64,000 nucleotides of DNA from Microbacterium paraoxydans (GCF_020524545.1 NZ_JAIVLG010000004.1:434001-498000), one strand, 5' to 3'; positions 48,926-58,113 are shown, numbered from the stretch's first letter. A program made the numbers and translations. The notes: generated by a model from the letters alone, not told the origin.

Positions 48926-49836
48926 CACTGCGTCGGCGCCGTGACCGCGCCCAGGATGTCGATGACGATCGCCGTGGCCGGAGCACTCTCGGATGCGGGG
49001 GACACGACGAGCAGCTGCGAACCGACGGTGGCGCCCACGAGCTGCTCGTCAGCCACGCTCACGAGAGCGTCCTTGCCCCACGAGGTCGTGGTCACGGTCT
49101 TCTCGTCCCAGCCGACGGCCATGACATTGGAGACGACGATGTCGCCCTCCTCGACCTCTCGGCCGTCTCCCTTGATCAGCGTCTGCGTGACGATCTCGGT
49201 CGGTGCAGGAACGTCGGGGATGATGATGCCGGGCGTGCCGTCGGGAGCACGGACGACGGTGGGAAGACCGCGCGCGTCGTTGAACTGCAACGCACCGGAG
49301 GCCTTCGACGGCATGACGTCGAGCACGTCGATGACCGCGACGATGTTCTCGCCCTCGTCGAGTCCGAACGCCTGGACGTTCTGTGCCCCGAAGTCCTCCG
49401 GAGTCAGGACGGCGAGGATACGGCTGCCACCCGTGGCGCACTCGAGCACATCGGAAAGCCCCGCGGAACGCTGAGCCCAGTAGTCGATGCTGTGCACGCG
49501 GCTCTGGTCGCCGTTGAACTCGGACGTGTAGAGCGCGGTGCCGCTGTCTCCAGCGAAGAAGGCGATGTCCAACACGACCGGCTGGAAATCCGAGCCCAGT
49601 GCCGGGCCGTCTCCGACGACCACGTCGGCGAAAGCGGTCTCGTCCGTCTCGACCGGGCCGAAGACCTCGACGTCGGGGACCGAGCCGAGGTCACCGCTCA
49701 CATCGGCGATGTTCAGGATCTTGTCGTTGCCGCCACGATCGCAGGCGGCGACGCCGCCGGATGCTGTCGCGGTGCAGCCCGTCAAGGCGAGGACGGCGAG
49801 GCTGAGAGAGGCCAGAACGGCGGACGTTTTACGCAC
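48925..49836 (-). CDS. FKBP-type peptidyl-prolyl isomerase lipoprotein
   Basis: 303-aa exported lipoprotein. Signal peptide MRKTSAVLASLSLAVLALTGC ends at lipobox LTGC (Cys21), so it is acylated by Lgt and anchored at the outer face of the membrane. The C-terminal half (about 205-300) resembles an FKBP domain (TQTLIKGDGREVEEGDIVVS, then WDEKTVTTTSWGKD); the middle resembles a second, more divergent FKBP-like repeat. GTG 49836 fits a leaderless promoter whose TAG is the trmI stop. Likely assists folding of secreted proteins. Confidence 0.82.
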   Translation of the reverse strand: MRKTSAVLASLSLAVLALTGCTATASGGVAACDRGGNDKILNIADVSGDLGSVPDVEVFGPVETDETAFADVVVGDGPALGSDFQPVVLDIAFFAGDSGTALYTSEFNGDQSRVHSIDYWAQRSAGLSDVLECATGGSRILAVLTPEDFGAQNVQAFGLDEGENIVAVIDVLDVMPSKASGALQFNDARGLPTVVRAPDGTPGIIIPDVPAPTEIVTQTLIKGDGREVEEGDIVVSNVMAVGWDEKTVTTTSWGKDALVSVADEQLVGATVGSQLLVVSPASESAPATAIVIDILGAVTAPTQ

Positions 49837-49849
49837 GCGCTCCAGTCTA
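49834..49849 (-). promoter_or_regulatory. Candidate leaderless promoter for the isomerase lipoprotein gene
   Basis: Minus strand TAGACT (49849-49844), GGAGCGC, GTG 49836. The TAG is the trmI stop codon. Confidence 0.5.
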
Positions 49850-50866
49850 TTCCGTCGTGTGCGAGGAATCGCGCGAGGCGGCGGCCAGGCGCGCCCCCTC
49901 CGCCGCCTTCTCCGCTTCCCTGGCACGCTTGCGCAGGTTCTTGTCGGTGATCTCACGGTCGCCGACGGCTCCCGGTGTCCAGGCCTCCACGTCCTCATCG
50001 CCGTAACTGCTCTTGGACGCACGACGCTTGACCGAGGGGGCGATCGCTCCCGGTGCGAGCCTGCGCGCGGTGAGGAGGAATCCGGTGTGGGCGACCATCC
50101 GGTGGTCAGGACGCACCGCCAGCCCTTCGACGTGCCATCCGCGGACCATCGTCTCGGACGCATCCGGGTCAGTGAAGAGACCGGTTCCTCTGATGTACTC
50201 CGCGACTCGCGAGAGCTGGGTCGCCGTGGCCACATAACAGAGGACGACGCCACCCGGCGTGAGCGCATCCGCGACGGCATCCATGCACTCCCACGGCGCG
50301 AGCATGTCGAGCACCACACGGTCGACCGATGCCGCCGGCACCTCGTTCGGCAGGGCTTCGACGAGGTCTCCGACGACGACGCGCCAGGTGTCGGGATTCT
50401 CGCCGAAGAAGGTCTCGACGTTCGCGCGCGCGACGTCGGCGAAGTCCGCGCGACGTTCGAAGGAGATCAGCTTTCCTGCCGGGCCCACCGCGCGCAGCAG
50501 CGAAAGCGAGAGCGCGCCGGAGCCGACACCTGCCTCCACCACGGTCGCCCCGGGGAAGACATCCGCCTGCATCACGATCTGTGCGGCATCCTTCGGGTAC
50601 ACGATGGCTGCGCCGCGAGGCATCGACATCGCGAAATCGCGAAGGAGAGGTCGGAGCGCGAGATAGTCGTGCCCCGAGCTGTTGGCCACGACGGAGCCGT
50701 CAGGGAGCCCGATCAGGTCACGGTGGCGCAAGACGCCCTGATGGGTGTGGAGCTCGCCGTCCTCGCGGAGCGTCACGGTGTGCAGGCGCCCCTTGGGGCC
50801 GGTGAGCTGGACACGGTCACCCGCGCGGAACGGGCCGCTCGGCCGCGGCGCGGTGGTGTCGGTCAT
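49847..50866 (-). CDS. trmI: tRNA (adenine-N1)-methyltransferase TrmI
   Basis: 339-aa SAM methyltransferase making m1A58 in the T-loop. N-terminal small domain, then the Rossmann domain: VVEAGVGSGALSLSLLRAVG (SAM loop), VVLDMLAPWECMDAV (catalytic Asp region). The C-terminal 60 residues are a charged tail beyond the catalytic core. It overlaps the HAD gene stop. In mycobacteria this gene borders the proteasome locus; here it is followed directly by the isomerase gene. Confidence 0.93.
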   Translation of the reverse strand: MTDTTAPRPSGPFRAGDRVQLTGPKGRLHTVTLREDGELHTHQGVLRHRDLIGLPDGSVVANSSGHDYLALRPLLRDFAMSMPRGAAIVYPKDAAQIVMQADVFPGATVVEAGVGSGALSLSLLRAVGPAGKLISFERRADFADVARANVETFFGENPDTWRVVVGDLVEALPNEVPAASVDRVVLDMLAPWECMDAVADALTPGGVVLCYVATATQLSRVAEYIRGTGLFTDPDASETMVRGWHVEGLAVRPDHRMVAHTGFLLTARRLAPGAIAPSVKRRASKSSYGDEDVEAWTPGAVGDREITDKNLRKRAREAEKAAEGARLAAASRDSSHTTE

Positions 50867-51546
50867 CGAATCGCTCCTGTCGCGGCACTGTGGTTGTCGA
50901 CCAGCTCGGTGAGGTCATCGGCGCCGCGTCCGGCGAGTGTCGCCCAGAGATCGTGCGCTCCCAGTCCGTCCAGCGGCACGATGTGCGGTACCGCGAGCGT
51001 CACAGCCCCCGAGGCCAGTCCCGCGCGCACCCCGGTCGGCGAGTCCTCGATCACGACGGCCTCCGCGATGTCGACGTCCAGGAGTGCCGCTCCCTGCAGG
51101 TAGGGCTCGGGGTGCGGTTTGGGGTTCTCCACGTCGTCCCCGGCGACGATGATGTCGAACGCCGCGAAGTCGATCAGTTCGACGACGTCCAGTGCCATCC
51201 GACGCAGGGACATCGTCACCAAGCCGGTGGGGATTCCCGCAGCCCGGAGGTCACGGAGCAGTTCGCGCGCCCCAGGCCGGAACGGGACGCCCTGGGTGCG
51301 AAGCGACTGCTGCACGACGTCGGTCAGGTGGGAGACGATCGCCTCGGCCTCCATCGCCACCCCTGCGTTCTGCAGGATCACGGCGCTGTCGATCAGACCG
51401 CTGCCGACGAGTCGCAGCGCATCCTCATGGGTCCACGAACCACCGAAGGACTCGACCAGCGCCGTCTCGGCCGCCATCCAATACGGTTCGGTGTCGACGA
51501 GGGTTCCGTCCATGTCCCACAGGACTGCGCTGGGCTTTCTGCTCAC
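50863..51546 (-). CDS. HAD hydrolase, beta-phosphoglucomutase-like subfamily
   Basis: 227-aa phosphatase of HAD subfamily IA. Motif I DMDGTLVD (Asp11 nucleophile, Asp13), motif II TMS-type TGLVTMS, Lys in NPKPHPE, and motif IV VIEDSPTGV. A cap domain is inserted at about 20-85. GTG 51546 sits seven bases after TAGCAT on the minus strand; ATG 51555, which overlaps that box, is an alternative giving three more residues. Substrate unknown. Confidence 0.88.
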   Translation of the reverse strand: MSRKPSAVLWDMDGTLVDTEPYWMAAETALVESFGGSWTHEDALRLVGSGLIDSAVILQNAGVAMEAEAIVSHLTDVVQQSLRTQGVPFRPGARELLRDLRAAGIPTGLVTMSLRRMALDVVELIDFAAFDIIVAGDDVENPKPHPEPYLQGAALLDVDIAEAVVIEDSPTGVRAGLASGAVTLAVPHIVPLDGLGAHDLWATLAGRGADDLTELVDNHSAATGAIR

Positions 51547-51559
51547 TGAACCCATGCTA
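51544..51559 (-). promoter_or_regulatory. Candidate leaderless promoter for the HAD gene
   Basis: Minus strand TAGCAT (51559-51554), GGGTTCA, GTG 51546. Confidence 0.42.
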
Positions 51560-51593
51560 GCCGGGGTGCCGCCCGCATCCCGCCGTCGCGGAC

Positions 51594-51599
51594 TAGCCT
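51594..51599 (+). promoter_or_regulatory. Candidate -10 box for the PAC2 gene
   Basis: TAGCCT lies 37 nt before ATG 51637; the leader contains GAAGGGAG. Divergent from the HAD promoter. Confidence 0.4.
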
Positions 51600-51636
51600 G
51601 GAAGGACCGCATCTGCCGAATCGAAGGGAGCCCTCG

Positions 51637-52485
51637 ATGGATGTTCTCGGTCCGCGCATCGTCATCGCAGCCTTCGACGGCTGGAACGACGCGGGTGAAG
51701 CTGCCAGCGCCGCCATAGAAGCACTGCGAGCGTCGACGGAATACGACCTCGTCCACTCGGTCGACCCCGAGCTCTACTTCGACTACCAGTACACACGCCC
51801 GTCCACCCGGATGGACTCCGAGGGTCGCCGTCAGCTCACCTGGCCCGAGGCCGGACTCTGGCGCCCGCGGAACCCCGCGCCCGGCCCCGAGTTCTGGCTG
51901 CTCACGGGCGCCGAGCCCGCACGCACCTGGCAGGCGTTCGCCTCCGAGTTCATCGACGTGGCTCTGCGCGACGACATCACAGGATTCGTCACCCTCGGCG
52001 CGATGCTGTCGGATGTCCCGCACACCCGCCCGATCTCGATCTTCGCGTCGAGTCAGAACGAGCAGGTCCGCGAGGCGCACGGACTCGAGCGCTCGCTCTA
52101 CGAAGGCCCGGTCGGAATCCTGACCGTGTTCGAGCACTTCGCCGAGAACGCGGGGATCCCCACGGCGAGCCTCTGGGCCAGCGTTCCCCATTACGTCGCC
52201 TCGGCGACACCTTCGCCGAAGGTCACGCTCGCGCTCCTCGACCGGCTCGAGGAGCTGACAGGCGTCGACGTCGATCGCCAGACGCTCCGCACCGAGGCCG
52301 CCGCCTGGGAAGCGTCGATCGACGCGGCCGCGGCCGACGACGAGGACATGGCCGAGTACATCCGCCAACTCGAGCGCACCCGAGACACCTGGGACTCCCC
52401 CGAAGCCTCCGGCGACGCGATTGCGCAGGCATTCGAGCGGTACCTCCGTCGGCGCGACGACGGCCCGGGCGACCGTAAGCGCTGA
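51637..52485 (+). CDS. PAC2-family protein
   Basis: 282-aa protein of the PAC2 (proteasome assembly chaperone 2-like) family: VIAAFDGWNDAGEAASAAIE at the start, FVTLGAMLSDVPHTRP, EGPVGILTVFEHFAENAGIP and SLWASVPHYVASATPSPK, all diagnostic. Found beside trmI in many actinobacteria; the function is not established. In this window there is no proteasome, so a proteasome-assembly role is unlikely here. GAAGGGAG precedes ATG 51637. Confidence 0.9.
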   Translation: MDVLGPRIVIAAFDGWNDAGEAASAAIEALRASTEYDLVHSVDPELYFDYQYTRPSTRMDSEGRRQLTWPEAGLWRPRNPAPGPEFWLLTGAEPARTWQAFASEFIDVALRDDITGFVTLGAMLSDVPHTRPISIFASSQNEQVREAHGLERSLYEGPVGILTVFEHFAENAGIPTASLWASVPHYVASATPSPKVTLALLDRLEELTGVDVDRQTLRTEAAAWEASIDAAAADDEDMAEYIRQLERTRDTWDSPEASGDAIAQAFERYLRRRDDGPGDRKR

Positions 52486-52492
52486 ACTCGGA

Positions 52493-53317
52493 TCAGGCGG
52501 CGATGACGCCGGTTCCCAGCAGCACGAGCAGCACCGTCCCCAGCAGGATCCGGTAGATCACGAACGGCAGGAAGCTGCGCTTCGAGATCCAGCTCATGAA
52601 GAACGCGATCACCCCGAGCGCGACGACGAAGGCGATGCCTGTGGCGGCGAGGGTGTCACCGAACGAGAAGAAGGACGGCTCGTCCCAGCTCTTGAAAACC
52701 TGGTAGAAGCCGCTGCCGAAGACAGCGGGAATCGCCAGGAGGAACGCGTAGCGAGCGGCCGCGGCGCGCTCGTAGCCCAGGAACAGTCCCATCGTGATGG
52801 TGCCACCCGACCGCGATACCCCCGGGATCAGAGCCAGTGCCTGCGCGAACCCGAAGGCGACGCCGTGCGGGTAGGTCAGATCGTTGAGCTTGCGACGCTT
52901 CGCGCCGACGTGGTCGGCGACGCCGAGCAGGATTCCGAAGACGATGAGCATGATCGCGACGATCCACATCGATCGCAGAACGGTCTCGATCTGGTCCTGG
53001 AAGAGCAGCCCCAGCACGACGATCGGGATGCTGCCGATGATGATCATCCACCCCATGCGGGCGTCCGGATCGTTGCGCGGGGCCTTGCCGACGAGGGATC
53101 GGCACCACTGCGAGATGATGCGCACGATATCGCGCCAGAAGAACACCACGACGGCTGCCTCGGTACCGATCTGCGTGATGGCCGTGAAGGCCGCGCCCGG
53201 GTCCTCGCCCGAGGGGAGGAAGGTTCCGAGGATACGGAGGTGGGCGCTGGAGGAGATCGGGAGGAACTCGGTGAGTCCCTGGACGATGCCGAGGATCAGG
53301 GCTTCGAGCAGGTGCAT
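52493..53317 (-). CDS. uppP: Undecaprenyl-diphosphatase UppP/BacA
   Basis: 274-aa membrane enzyme that recycles undecaprenyl diphosphate for cell-wall synthesis and gives bacitracin tolerance. Motifs: [20 protein letters not shown] (with Glu and Ser of site 1) and [20 protein letters not shown] (site 2). About eight membrane helices. ATG 53317 has an unusual leader nearly identical to that of hisG. Convergent with PAC2 (gap 7 bp). Confidence 0.95.
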   Translation of the reverse strand: MHLLEALILGIVQGLTEFLPISSSAHLRILGTFLPSGEDPGAAFTAITQIGTEAAVVVFFWRDIVRIISQWCRSLVGKAPRNDPDARMGWMIIIGSIPIVVLGLLFQDQIETVLRSMWIVAIMLIVFGILLGVADHVGAKRRKLNDLTYPHGVAFGFAQALALIPGVSRSGGTITMGLFLGYERAAAARYAFLLAIPAVFGSGFYQVFKSWDEPSFFSFGDTLAATGIAFVVALGVIAFFMSWISKRSFLPFVIYRILLGTVLLVLLGTGVIAA

Positions 53318-53334
53318 GGAGGGCTTTCAGTTCG
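53315..53334 (-). repeat. uppP leader element shared with hisG
   Basis: The 20 nt ending in the uppP ATG differ by one base from 5279-5298 before hisG, with a CCTCCT block just upstream in both. The two genes are functionally unrelated. Confidence 0.45.
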
Positions 53335-53358
53335 GAGGAGGCACGGAGCGCGCGGCGC

Positions 53359-54654
53359 TCAGTACGTGCGCAGCAGATCGGTCAGCACCCGCTGGCCGAA
53401 GACAAGCGATTCTACGGGTACCCGCTCGTCGACACCGTGGAACATCCCTGTGAAATCGAGGTCCGCGGGGAGTTTGAGCGGAGCGAATCCGTACCCCGTG
53501 ATCCCGAGGTAGGCGAGCGCCTTGTTGTCCGTACCAGCGCCCAGGAGGTACGGGATCACCGGGATTCCGGGGTCATGACGCCCGATGCTTGCGACCATCG
53601 CCTCGACCAGTTCGCCTTCGAAGGGCGTCTCCATGCCGATGTCCCGAACGACCGTCTGGATCTCGATGTCGTCCCCCACGATGCTCTGGAGCTCGGCGAG
53701 CACATCGTCCTCGGTCCCGGGGATCACACGGACGTCGATGAGCGCCTCGGCGCGCTCGGGAATCACATTGTGCTTGTAGCCTGCGTTGAGAGCAGTGGGG
53801 TTCGTGGTGGTCCGGAACGACGAACGCAGGAACGCCTCGGCCGGCCCGGCAGCCTCTGCAAGCGCATCGGGGTCATCCACACTGCGCCCGCTCAGTGCGC
53901 TGAGCCCCTCGAGCAGCGCTGACGTCGTCGGCGTCAGCCGGATCGGCCAGCGAGTGCGACCGATCGCCGCCACCGCTTCCGCGAGCTTCGTGACGGCATT
54001 GTCCGGATGAAGGCGACTGCCATGCCCCGCGCGCCCCTTCGCCACCAGTCGGATCCAGATCAGCGCCTTCTCGCCGACCTGCAGGAGGTATGCCCGACGG
54101 TCGTCCACCGTGATGGAGTAGCCGCCCACCTCGCTGATGGCCGTCGTCGCCCCGGCGAACCATTCCGGTCGGTTCTGCACGACCAGCGTCGACCCTTCGA
54201 CGCCGCCGTTCTCCTCGTCTGCGAAGAACGCCAGGACCAGATCACGCTCCGGTCGCTCCCCGGCTCGAAGGATCTCCGCTACCGCGGTGAGGATCATCGC
54301 GTTCATGTTCTTCATATCGACAGCACCGCGCCCCCACAGCATGCCGTCGCGCACGATGCCGGCGAAGGGGTCGACGCTCCAGTCCTCGGCCATGGCCGGG
54401 ACGACATCCAGGTGCCCATGGACGACGAGTGCCGGCTTGTCACGGTCACGCCCGGGAACCCGTGCCATCAGATTGGTACGCCGCGGAACGGGTTCGTAGT
54501 ACTCGACGTCGAGCCCGAGCGCCTCCAGGTAGGCCCCGACGTACTCGGCCGCCTCGCGTTCGCCCTTCGCATTCCCTCCGCCGAAGTTGGATGTGTCGAA
54601 GCGAATCAGATCGCTCGCGATGCGCGCGACCTCAGGAAGAGACGGATCGGTCAT
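53359..54654 (-). CDS. M20-family metallopeptidase (DapE/ArgE-like)
   Basis: 431-aa zinc di-metal hydrolase. Metal and catalytic residues: VVHGHLDVVP (His, Asp), GRGAVDMKNMNAM (Asp), FFADEENGG (Glu-Glu), ISEVGG (Glu/Asp position) and a late GAGTDNKA (His replaced by nearby residues). Lid domain at about 195-320. It corresponds by position to mycobacterial dapE2 (Rv2141c). Whether it acts on N-succinyl-diaminopimelate, acylated amino acids or dipeptides is not decided. ATG 54654 has a TAGCCT box six bases upstream. Confidence 0.86.
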   Translation of the reverse strand: MTDPSLPEVARIASDLIRFDTSNFGGGNAKGEREAAEYVGAYLEALGLDVEYYEPVPRRTNLMARVPGRDRDKPALVVHGHLDVVPAMAEDWSVDPFAGIVRDGMLWGRGAVDMKNMNAMILTAVAEILRAGERPERDLVLAFFADEENGGVEGSTLVVQNRPEWFAGATTAISEVGGYSITVDDRRAYLLQVGEKALIWIRLVAKGRAGHGSRLHPDNAVTKLAEAVAAIGRTRWPIRLTPTTSALLEGLSALSGRSVDDPDALAEAAGPAEAFLRSSFRTTTNPTALNAGYKHNVIPERAEALIDVRVIPGTEDDVLAELQSIVGDDIEIQTVVRDIGMETPFEGELVEAMVASIGRHDPGIPVIPYLLGAGTDNKALAYLGITGYGFAPLKLPADLDFTGMFHGVDERVPVESLVFGQRVLTDLLRTY

Positions 54655-54666
54655 GGCTCCAGGCTA
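54652..54666 (-). promoter_or_regulatory. Candidate leaderless promoter for the M20 gene
   Basis: Minus strand TAGCCT (54666-54661), GGAGCC, ATG 54654. Confidence 0.5.
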
Positions 54667-54765
54667 TCGAAAGCGCGCGCCACGCCCGGGCGTATGGTCC
54701 GGTTCGAGTGCCCGCTGAGGACGTGGTAATGTCATTCTTCGGTCGGCAACGATCATCCAACACCT

Positions 54766-54848
54766 GCGCGGGTGGCGGAATGGTAGACGCGCTACGTTGA
54801 GGTCGTAGTGCCCGTAAGGGCGTGGGGGTTCAAGTCCCCCTCCGCGCA
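54766..54848 (+). tRNA. tRNA-Leu (GAG)
   Basis: 83-nt class II tRNA. Acceptor stem GCGCGGG/TCCGCGC (one G.U pair), anticodon loop TTGAGGT giving GAG (decodes CUC/CUU), variable arm TGCCCGTAAGGGCGT, T-loop GGTTCAAGTCC, discriminator A, no encoded CCA. Followed by a hairpin. Confidence 0.95.
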
Positions 54849-54852
54849 CGTA

Positions 54853-54903
54853 AAGCCCCGGAGCATGACTGGTTCGCCAGGAATGCCCCGGGGCTTCTTC
54901 GTT
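54853..54903 (+). terminator. Composite hairpin terminator after tRNA-Leu(GAG)
   Basis: Outer stem AAGCCCCGGAGCAT against ATGCCCCGGGGCTT (one mismatch), an inner CTGG/CCAG stem with a TTCG loop, then a T-rich tail CTTCTTCGTTT. Confidence 0.85.
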
Positions 54904-54993
54904 TCCCTCTGTCATGGCGGCCGGGGAGCCGCTCCAGCGCAGCCGACTGCGCAGACGCCGCCGCCCCCGGCGGCCACCCGCCAGCAGCAGCTG

Positions 54994-56091
54994 TCAGACG
55001 GCCCCGACCCCGAACAGCACGCCGAGCACATACGTGATCGCCGCCGCTCCGAAGCCGATCGCGAGCTGACGGAGAGCGCGCCGCAGGGGCGGTCCGCCCG
55101 AAAGAACGCCGACCATGGCGCCGGTGCTCAGCAGCGCGACACCGACCAAGACCAGCGCGACGACGATCGCGTTCGTCCCGTCCAGACCGAAGATCCACGG
55201 GAGCACGGGGACGATCGCACCGGACGCGAACAGCAGGAAGCTTGAGATCGCGGCGGTCCAGTCGCTGCCGACGATCTCGTGGTCGTCCGCCCGCTGCGCG
55301 TTGATCGGACCGGTCGCCGCCCCGCGGACACCTGCCTGAGCGGCCGTGACGATACGTCGCGCACGCGCCAGCGACTCGTCCTGCGCCATGCCTCGCGCGC
55401 GGTAGACGAGTGCCAGCTCGTTCTCATCGATGTCGAGGTCCCCCGCGGCGGCCGTCGCATCCTCGTTCGCCGCTGTGGCGGCGAGCAACTCACGCTGCGA
55501 CCGTACCGAGACGAACTCCCCCGCGCCCATCGACAGGGCGCCCGCGAGCAGACCGGCTATGCCGCTGAAGAGGACGAATCCTGAGCTGACCCCGGTCGCA
55601 CCGATGCCGAGCACGAGCGCGAGGTTGCTGACGAGGCCGTCGTTGGCACCGAAGACGGCAGCACGGAACGAACCGGAGAGACGTCGTCGACCTCGCGCCG
55701 CGAGTCCGCGGACGACCTCGTAGTGGACCTTCTCGTCGGCACGCATCGCCGGCGTCGCATACTGCTCGGAGTCATAGGGCGAACGCGCTTCGGCGTTCTG
55801 CGCGAGGGCCAGGACGAAGATGGATCCAAACCGACCGGCCATCCAGCCGAGCATCCTCGATCTGATGCCCGCCCGAGGGAGTCGCTCGGGCTCCGCGCCG
55901 AGCAGGTCAAGCCAGTGCTGCTCGTGCCGACGCTCCGCGTCCGCGAGGCTGAGCAGGATCTCCCGCTCCTCCCCGGTTCGCCGTGCTGCGAGCTTCTGAT
56001 AGACGGAGCCCTCGGCGCGTTCCTCGACGAGATAGCGGGCCCAGCGTCGACGGTCTGCGGGGGTGGCGGCAGCTGCGGCAGGCGCTGTCAT
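54994..56091 (-). CDS. VIT1/CCC1 transporter with N-terminal ferritin-like domain
   Basis: 365-aa fusion. Residues about 12-100 are a ferritin-like helical module rich in Glu and His (YLVEERAEGSVYQKLAARRT, AERRHEQHWLDLLG). Residues about 140-365 are the VIT1/CCC1 membrane domain (AVFGANDGLVSNLALVLGIGATG, SMGAGEFVSVRSQREL) with five helices, an iron/manganese exporter family. The ferritin part probably senses or binds the metal. A GAGGAACC lies upstream of ATG 56091. Confidence 0.88.
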   Translation of the reverse strand: MTAPAAAAATPADRRRWARYLVEERAEGSVYQKLAARRTGEEREILLSLADAERRHEQHWLDLLGAEPERLPRAGIRSRMLGWMAGRFGSIFVLALAQNAEARSPYDSEQYATPAMRADEKVHYEVVRGLAARGRRRLSGSFRAAVFGANDGLVSNLALVLGIGATGVSSGFVLFSGIAGLLAGALSMGAGEFVSVRSQRELLAATAANEDATAAAGDLDIDENELALVYRARGMAQDESLARARRIVTAAQAGVRGAATGPINAQRADDHEIVGSDWTAAISSFLLFASGAIVPVLPWIFGLDGTNAIVVALVLVGVALLSTGAMVGVLSGGPPLRRALRQLAIGFGAAAITYVLGVLFGVGAV

Positions 56092-56221
56092 GGTTCCTCC
56101 AGAAGTGACGGTGCCCGATGCGTGGGCAACCGTTCCACGCTATCCGGGCCGTCGCTACGACACCTCGCTCAGACGCGGATTGACAGCATTTCGGGCATCC
56201 GAAGCAACGCGCAGCGCGTGT

Positions 56222-57964
56222 TCAGGAGCGCACGCGCTTGCGCAGGACATCGATGCGCGACTGCAGTTGAGTGACCGTCGCCTGTGCCACTGCCGGACCG
56301 CCGCAGATGCGTCGAAGCTCTGCATGCACCGCACCGTGCGGCTCGCCCTTCTGCCGGGCGTACAGGCCGACGAGGCTGTTCAACAGCTGGCGCTGCTCCT
56401 TCAGCGTGCGGTGGAGTGGCGCAGGCAGCGTCGTCGTCTCGGCAGGCCCCGCAGCGGCCTCGCGAGCCTCGCGCAGTCGGGACTGGCGAGATTGTCGCTG
56501 CATGAGGAGCTCGTGCACGTGCTCGGGTTCGAGGAGCCCGGGGAATCCGATGAACTCCTCCTCCTCCGGCGTTCCGGGCTCAGCCAGCTGCCCGAACTCC
56601 TTGCCCTCGAACACGACCCGATCGAAGTGGGCCACCGACGACAGCGCCTGATAGCTGAATTCCTGTGTCAGCGCGTCGGAGGTCTCCTCTTCGCGGTTCG
56701 CGCTCTCCAGGAGCGAATCGTCCAGGCCGTCGTCTTCCTTCGACTGCCGGTCGAGCGCGTGGTCGCGCTGCTTGTCCATCTCGTTCGCGAGGCCCATGAG
56801 CACGGGCACCTGCGGAAGGAAGACGCTGGCGGCCTCGCCGCGACGACGCGCTCGCACGAACCGACCGATCGCCTGCGCGAAGAACAGGGGCGTCGAGGAC
56901 GACGTGGCGTACACGCCGACGGCGAGCCGCGGAACATCGACGCCTTCGGAGACCATGCGCACCGCGACCATCCACCGGTCTGTGCTCGCGCTGAACTTCT
57001 CGATGCGCTCGGAGGCCGTGGCATCGTCGGAGAGCACGATCGTCGGCTGCTGGCGCGTGATGCTGTGAAGGATCTTGGCGTAGGCGCGAGCGACCGTCTG
57101 ATCTGTGGCCAGGACGAGTCCGCCGGCATCGGGAACGTGGTGACGAATCTCGGTGAGACGTCGATCGGCCGCAGACAGCACCGCCGGCATCCAGTCGCCT
57201 TCAGGATCGAGTGCCGTGCGCCAGGCCTGTGACGTCACGTCTTTCGTGTTGTCTTGACCGAGATGCGTCTCGAGCTCGTCGCCCGTGGTCGTGCGCCAGC
57301 GCATCTTTCCGGCGTACATGTGGAACAGCACCGGCCGCACGACGCCGTCCACCAGGGCGCGCCCGTAGCCGTAGTTGTAGTCGGTCCGCGAGATGCGCGC
57401 ACCGGACTCGTCGGGGTGGTACTCGACGAACGGGATCGGAGCCGTATCGCTGCGGAACGGTGTTCCCGACAGCAGCAGGCGCCGTTTCGCCGGGCCGTAT
57501 GCATCACGGATGGCATCGCCCCAGCTCAACGCATCCCCTCCGTGATGCACCTCGTCGAGGATCACGAGGGTCTTCGCGTCCTCGGTCAGATGCCGGTGCA
57601 CGGACGACTTCGCCGCGACCTGTGCGTACGTCACGACAGCACCGTGATAGTGCCGCGCCGGTGCCCAATCGCTGTTGCGGAACCGGGGGTCGAGACGGAT
57701 ATGCACTCGAGAGGCGGCGTCCGCCCACTGTGTCTTGAGGTGTTCGGTCGGCGCCACGACGATGATGCGATTGACCTCGCCCATGCGCATCAGCTCGACC
57801 GCGAGCGTCAAGGCGAAAGTCGTCTTGCCTGCACCGGGAGTGGCGGCGACGAGGAAGTCTCTTTGGTCGTCACGGAAGTACTGCTCCAGAGCTTCCTGCT
57901 GCCAGGCACGCAGCTTGCTCGCGGTTCCCCATGGGGCACGCTGAGGAAAGGACGGAGAGAGCAT
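56222..57964 (-). CDS. SF2 DEAD/DEAH-box helicase of unknown role
   Basis: 580-aa helicase. Q-like start ASKLRAWQQEALEQY, Walker A TPGAGKTT, DEVH (LVILDEVHHGGDA), motif III LSGTPFRSD, and motif VI region AQAIGRFVRARRRGEA. It resembles the XPB/type III restriction-like helicases but has no nuclease domain. The C-terminal about 150 residues are helical and charged, with no recognised domain. ATG 57964 is preceded by TATCGT-N7 on the minus strand; the frame stays open 30 nt further. Substrate unknown. Confidence 0.83.
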   Translation of the reverse strand: MLSPSFPQRAPWGTASKLRAWQQEALEQYFRDDQRDFLVAATPGAGKTTFALTLAVELMRMGEVNRIIVVAPTEHLKTQWADAASRVHIRLDPRFRNSDWAPARHYHGAVVTYAQVAAKSSVHRHLTEDAKTLVILDEVHHGGDALSWGDAIRDAYGPAKRRLLLSGTPFRSDTAPIPFVEYHPDESGARISRTDYNYGYGRALVDGVVRPVLFHMYAGKMRWRTTTGDELETHLGQDNTKDVTSQAWRTALDPEGDWMPAVLSAADRRLTEIRHHVPDAGGLVLATDQTVARAYAKILHSITRQQPTIVLSDDATASERIEKFSASTDRWMVAVRMVSEGVDVPRLAVGVYATSSSTPLFFAQAIGRFVRARRRGEAASVFLPQVPVLMGLANEMDKQRDHALDRQSKEDDGLDDSLLESANREEETSDALTQEFSYQALSSVAHFDRVVFEGKEFGQLAEPGTPEEEEFIGFPGLLEPEHVHELLMQRQSRQSRLREAREAAAGPAETTTLPAPLHRTLKEQRQLLNSLVGLYARQKGEPHGAVHAELRRICGGPAVAQATVTQLQSRIDVLRKRVRS

Positions 57965-57977
57965 CGACTCCACGATA
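57962..57977 (-). promoter_or_regulatory. Candidate leaderless promoter for the SF2 helicase gene
   Basis: Minus strand TATCGT (57977-57972), GGAGTCG, ATG 57964. Confidence 0.4.
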
Positions 57978-58113
57978 ATCGTTGCCGACGACACTGCATC
58001 ACCCGCCGCCCTCCCCCGCGCGCGCCCCGCCCGATGGTCGGTCGCTCGGGGTAGGATCTGTCACTGCGCTGCGGCCATCATCGCTGCGCAGAACGTTCGC
58101 GAAGGAGAGCTGG

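Noticed and set aside
54766..54848. tRNA-Leu(GAG) as an integration site
   Set aside because: No partial tRNA repeat or integrase downstream; an ordinary hairpin terminator follows.
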